Shown here one piece after another: positions 5,364-6,159 of a stretch of 6,159 nt of DNA. This stretch comes from Bacillota bacterium. Its GTDB lineage: Bacteria > Bacillota_B > Desulfitobacteriia > Desulfitobacteriales > Desulfitobacteriaceae. The translations under genes were made by a program, and so were the position numbers. Each line of letters starts with the position of its first letter. Position 1 is the stretch's first letter. The notes beneath the pieces are model-generated. The model saw nothing but the letters and a program-made list of their open reading frames with translations. It was not told the origin of the DNA and made no database searches. The stretch is from the NCBI GenBank assembly GCA_021779415.1, contig JAJYAS010000232.1, positions 1 through 6,159 of the forward strand, in the 5' to 3' direction.

Positions 5364-5465
5364 TAATTGAGTCAATTACCTCAGTGTAAAGTTTGTGTTA
5401 AATGGCAACATTTAATGTGTAAGGTTAAAAGGAATTTGTAAAATCTTTGTCGAATTAGTTACTAA
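5364..5465. promoter_or_regulatory. AT-rich leader region with three short palindromes upstream of the divergent gene
   Basis: Three small symmetric sites lie between the 52-bp palindrome and the plus-strand gene: TAATTGA-G-TCAATTA (5364-5378); TTAAATG-GCAA-CATTTAA (5398-5415), a 7-bp stem closed by a GNRA-type GCAA loop; and TTAGT-T-ACTAA (5455-5465). On the minus strand TTAACA (5401-5396), 5 bp, TTTACA (5390-5385) resembles a pair of Bacillus-type PhoP-box repeats. No convincing sigma-A promoter was found on the plus strand. Regulatory function is suggested by density and position, not shown. Confidence 0.35.
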
Positions 5466-5476
5466 CATACTTTAGT

Positions 5477-5482
5477 GAGGTG
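5477..5482 (+). promoter_or_regulatory. Shine-Dalgarno site that fixes the start of the acidic zinc-finger-like protein
   Basis: GAGGTG with 6 nt before GTG 5489-5491. The alternative in-frame GTG at 5480-5482 is part of this same site and would have no usable spacing, so the shorter protein is preferred. Confidence 0.72.
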
Positions 5483-5488
5483 TCATCA

Positions 5489-6103
5489 GTGTTTGATCAA
5501 ACGATAGAACCAATTGATACGTGTGGATGTGGCGATACAGGTTATTTGACAACCCGAACCATTCCTATTGATTTGAACCATGGTGTTGGGCACATAGATA
5601 AAGTTCCGGTCTATCACTGTCGTTCCACTGACTGTCAGGAATTCACTCTACCACCCCTGGTTTCGCGCCGGCTAGAGGCTATTGCGGAACAAATGGAGGC
5701 TTCACTATCAAGTGAAACCATATATACTTGGGAAACCCATCAACAAGCGTCGTCTCTTGACCCATTTCAACCGACAAATGAACAGGCCCTTTTACAGTCT
5801 TTTACCCTTCAATTTGCAAACCGAACGTATGCAGATGCCCATGTTGTACTGATCATACCCAGCCAAGCTATCTTCCTTAAGAGTACGATCGAAGACGAGG
5901 AATATTACCTTTTACGGTACGAACCCGAAGCGCATACGGACGGAACATGGTTCTCCTTTCTGAAATTTTACTATGAGGAATCAGAACTAACCTACGAAGA
6001 TTTTCTTGAATGGTCAGAAGATGGCTACCTTAAAGAAATTGGACGCATTACCCTTGAAGAAGTAGAAGATGCACTGATCGATGAATTTGGAGACTGCACG
6101 TAA
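5489..6103 (+). CDS. Acidic protein with an atypical N-terminal YgiT-like zinc-finger region, function unknown
   Basis: A 204-residue protein (207 if the GTG at 5480 were used) that I cannot assign to a named family. The N terminus has C12-G-C14-G, then KVPVYHC (38-44) and C49, followed by EFTLPPLV and a short helix (about 60-70). This layout recalls YgiT/MqsA-type zinc fingers, where a CPxCG pair is followed by VPV...C..CGEE and a helix, but here the pairs are CxC and C-x4-C, so metal binding is plausible rather than certain. The remainder (about 90-204) is very acidic and aromatic-rich, with clusters such as EDEEYY, FYYEESELTYEDF and EEVEDALIDEF, and has no recognised motif. There is no signal peptide or membrane segment; a cytoplasmic location is expected. 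It is a single-gene unit, divergent from phoU, closed by a strong terminator. The N-terminal module could be protein- or DNA-binding; no toxin gene lies next to it within the window, so an antitoxin role is not supported. Confidence 0.85.
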   Translation: MFDQTIEPIDTCGCGDTGYLTTRTIPIDLNHGVGHIDKVPVYHCRSTDCQEFTLPPLVSRRLEAIAEQMEASLSSETIYTWETHQQASSLDPFQPTNEQALLQSFTLQFANRTYADAHVVLIIPSQAIFLKSTIEDEEYYLLRYEPEAHTDGTWFSFLKFYYEESELTYEDFLEWSEDGYLKEIGRITLEEVEDALIDEFGDCT

Positions 6104-6104
6104 G

Positions 6105-6150
6105 AAAGCGGTGTGAGTGGGTATGTACCTACTCACACCGCTTTTCTTTT
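6105..6150 (+). terminator. Strong rho-independent terminator after the acidic protein gene
   Basis: A stem of 18 pairs: AAAGCGGTGTGAGT (6105-6118) with ACTCACACCGCTTT (6131-6144), continued inward by GGGT/ACCT pairing (one G-U) to a 4-nt loop ATGT (6123-6126), then TTTTCTTTT. It begins 2 bp after the TAA stop. Confidence 0.96.
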
Positions 6151-6159
6151 GCATGTAAG

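Noticed and set aside
5480..5491. GTG at 5480 as start of the acidic protein
   Set aside because: It is part of the GAGGTG ribosome site; the GTG at 5489 has a proper 6-nt spacing. Kept as an alternative only.
5489..6103. Toxin-antitoxin antitoxin (MqsA type)
   Set aside because: Only the zinc-finger region is similar, no helix-turn-helix was recognised and no small toxin gene is adjacent in the window.

Overview
The window looks like a chromosomal segment of a low-to-moderate GC Firmicute. The best guess is an anaerobic clostridial lineage of the Desulfitobacterium/Desulfosporosinus kind. This is inference from the order rimO-pgsA-...-cinA, the Firmicute-type Shine-Dalgarno (SD) and sigma-A signals, and a hairpin carrying the motif GACAAGGGGACGG, which I recall as a dispersed repeat in such genomes. 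No phage, CRISPR, tRNA or rRNA signal was seen.

Layout, in the minus-strand direction of transcription from right to left: phoU (5178-4528), rimO (4429-3098), pgsA (3101-2544, overlapping rimO by 4 bp), a spacer with a 57-bp imperfect palindrome and a promoter, a 172-residue single-pass membrane protein (2331-1813), a short FtsH-like AAA+ zinc protease (1788-319), a terminator that includes the protease stop codon, and the first 59 codons of cinA (177-1), cut by the window edge. On the plus strand, a 204-residue acidic protein with an atypical N-terminal zinc-finger-like region (5489-6103) is divergent from phoU and ends at a strong terminator.

The core is housekeeping: S12 methylthiolation (RimO), phosphatidylglycerol synthesis (PgsA), CinA and phosphate signalling (PhoU). 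Two places stand out. First, a two-gene module sits between pgsA and cinA, where Firmicutes usually have these genes adjacent. It pairs an FtsH-like protease that lacks the normal extracytoplasmic domain with a small membrane protein that is mostly one predicted extracytoplasmic domain. It has its own extended -10 promoter and its own terminator, so it reads as a self-contained membrane proteolysis unit.

Second, the 310-bp gap between phoU and the divergent gene contains the wreck of pstB, the phosphate-transporter ATPase gene that normally precedes phoU. The N-terminal beta-strand region is fused to the last ~20 codons, with frameshifts. The remnant runs into a perfect 52-bp palindrome with no spacer, one arm of which still reads as pstB. 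This phoU therefore appears to be the survivor of a lost pst operon, possibly now driven by a promoter formed inside the pstB remnant.
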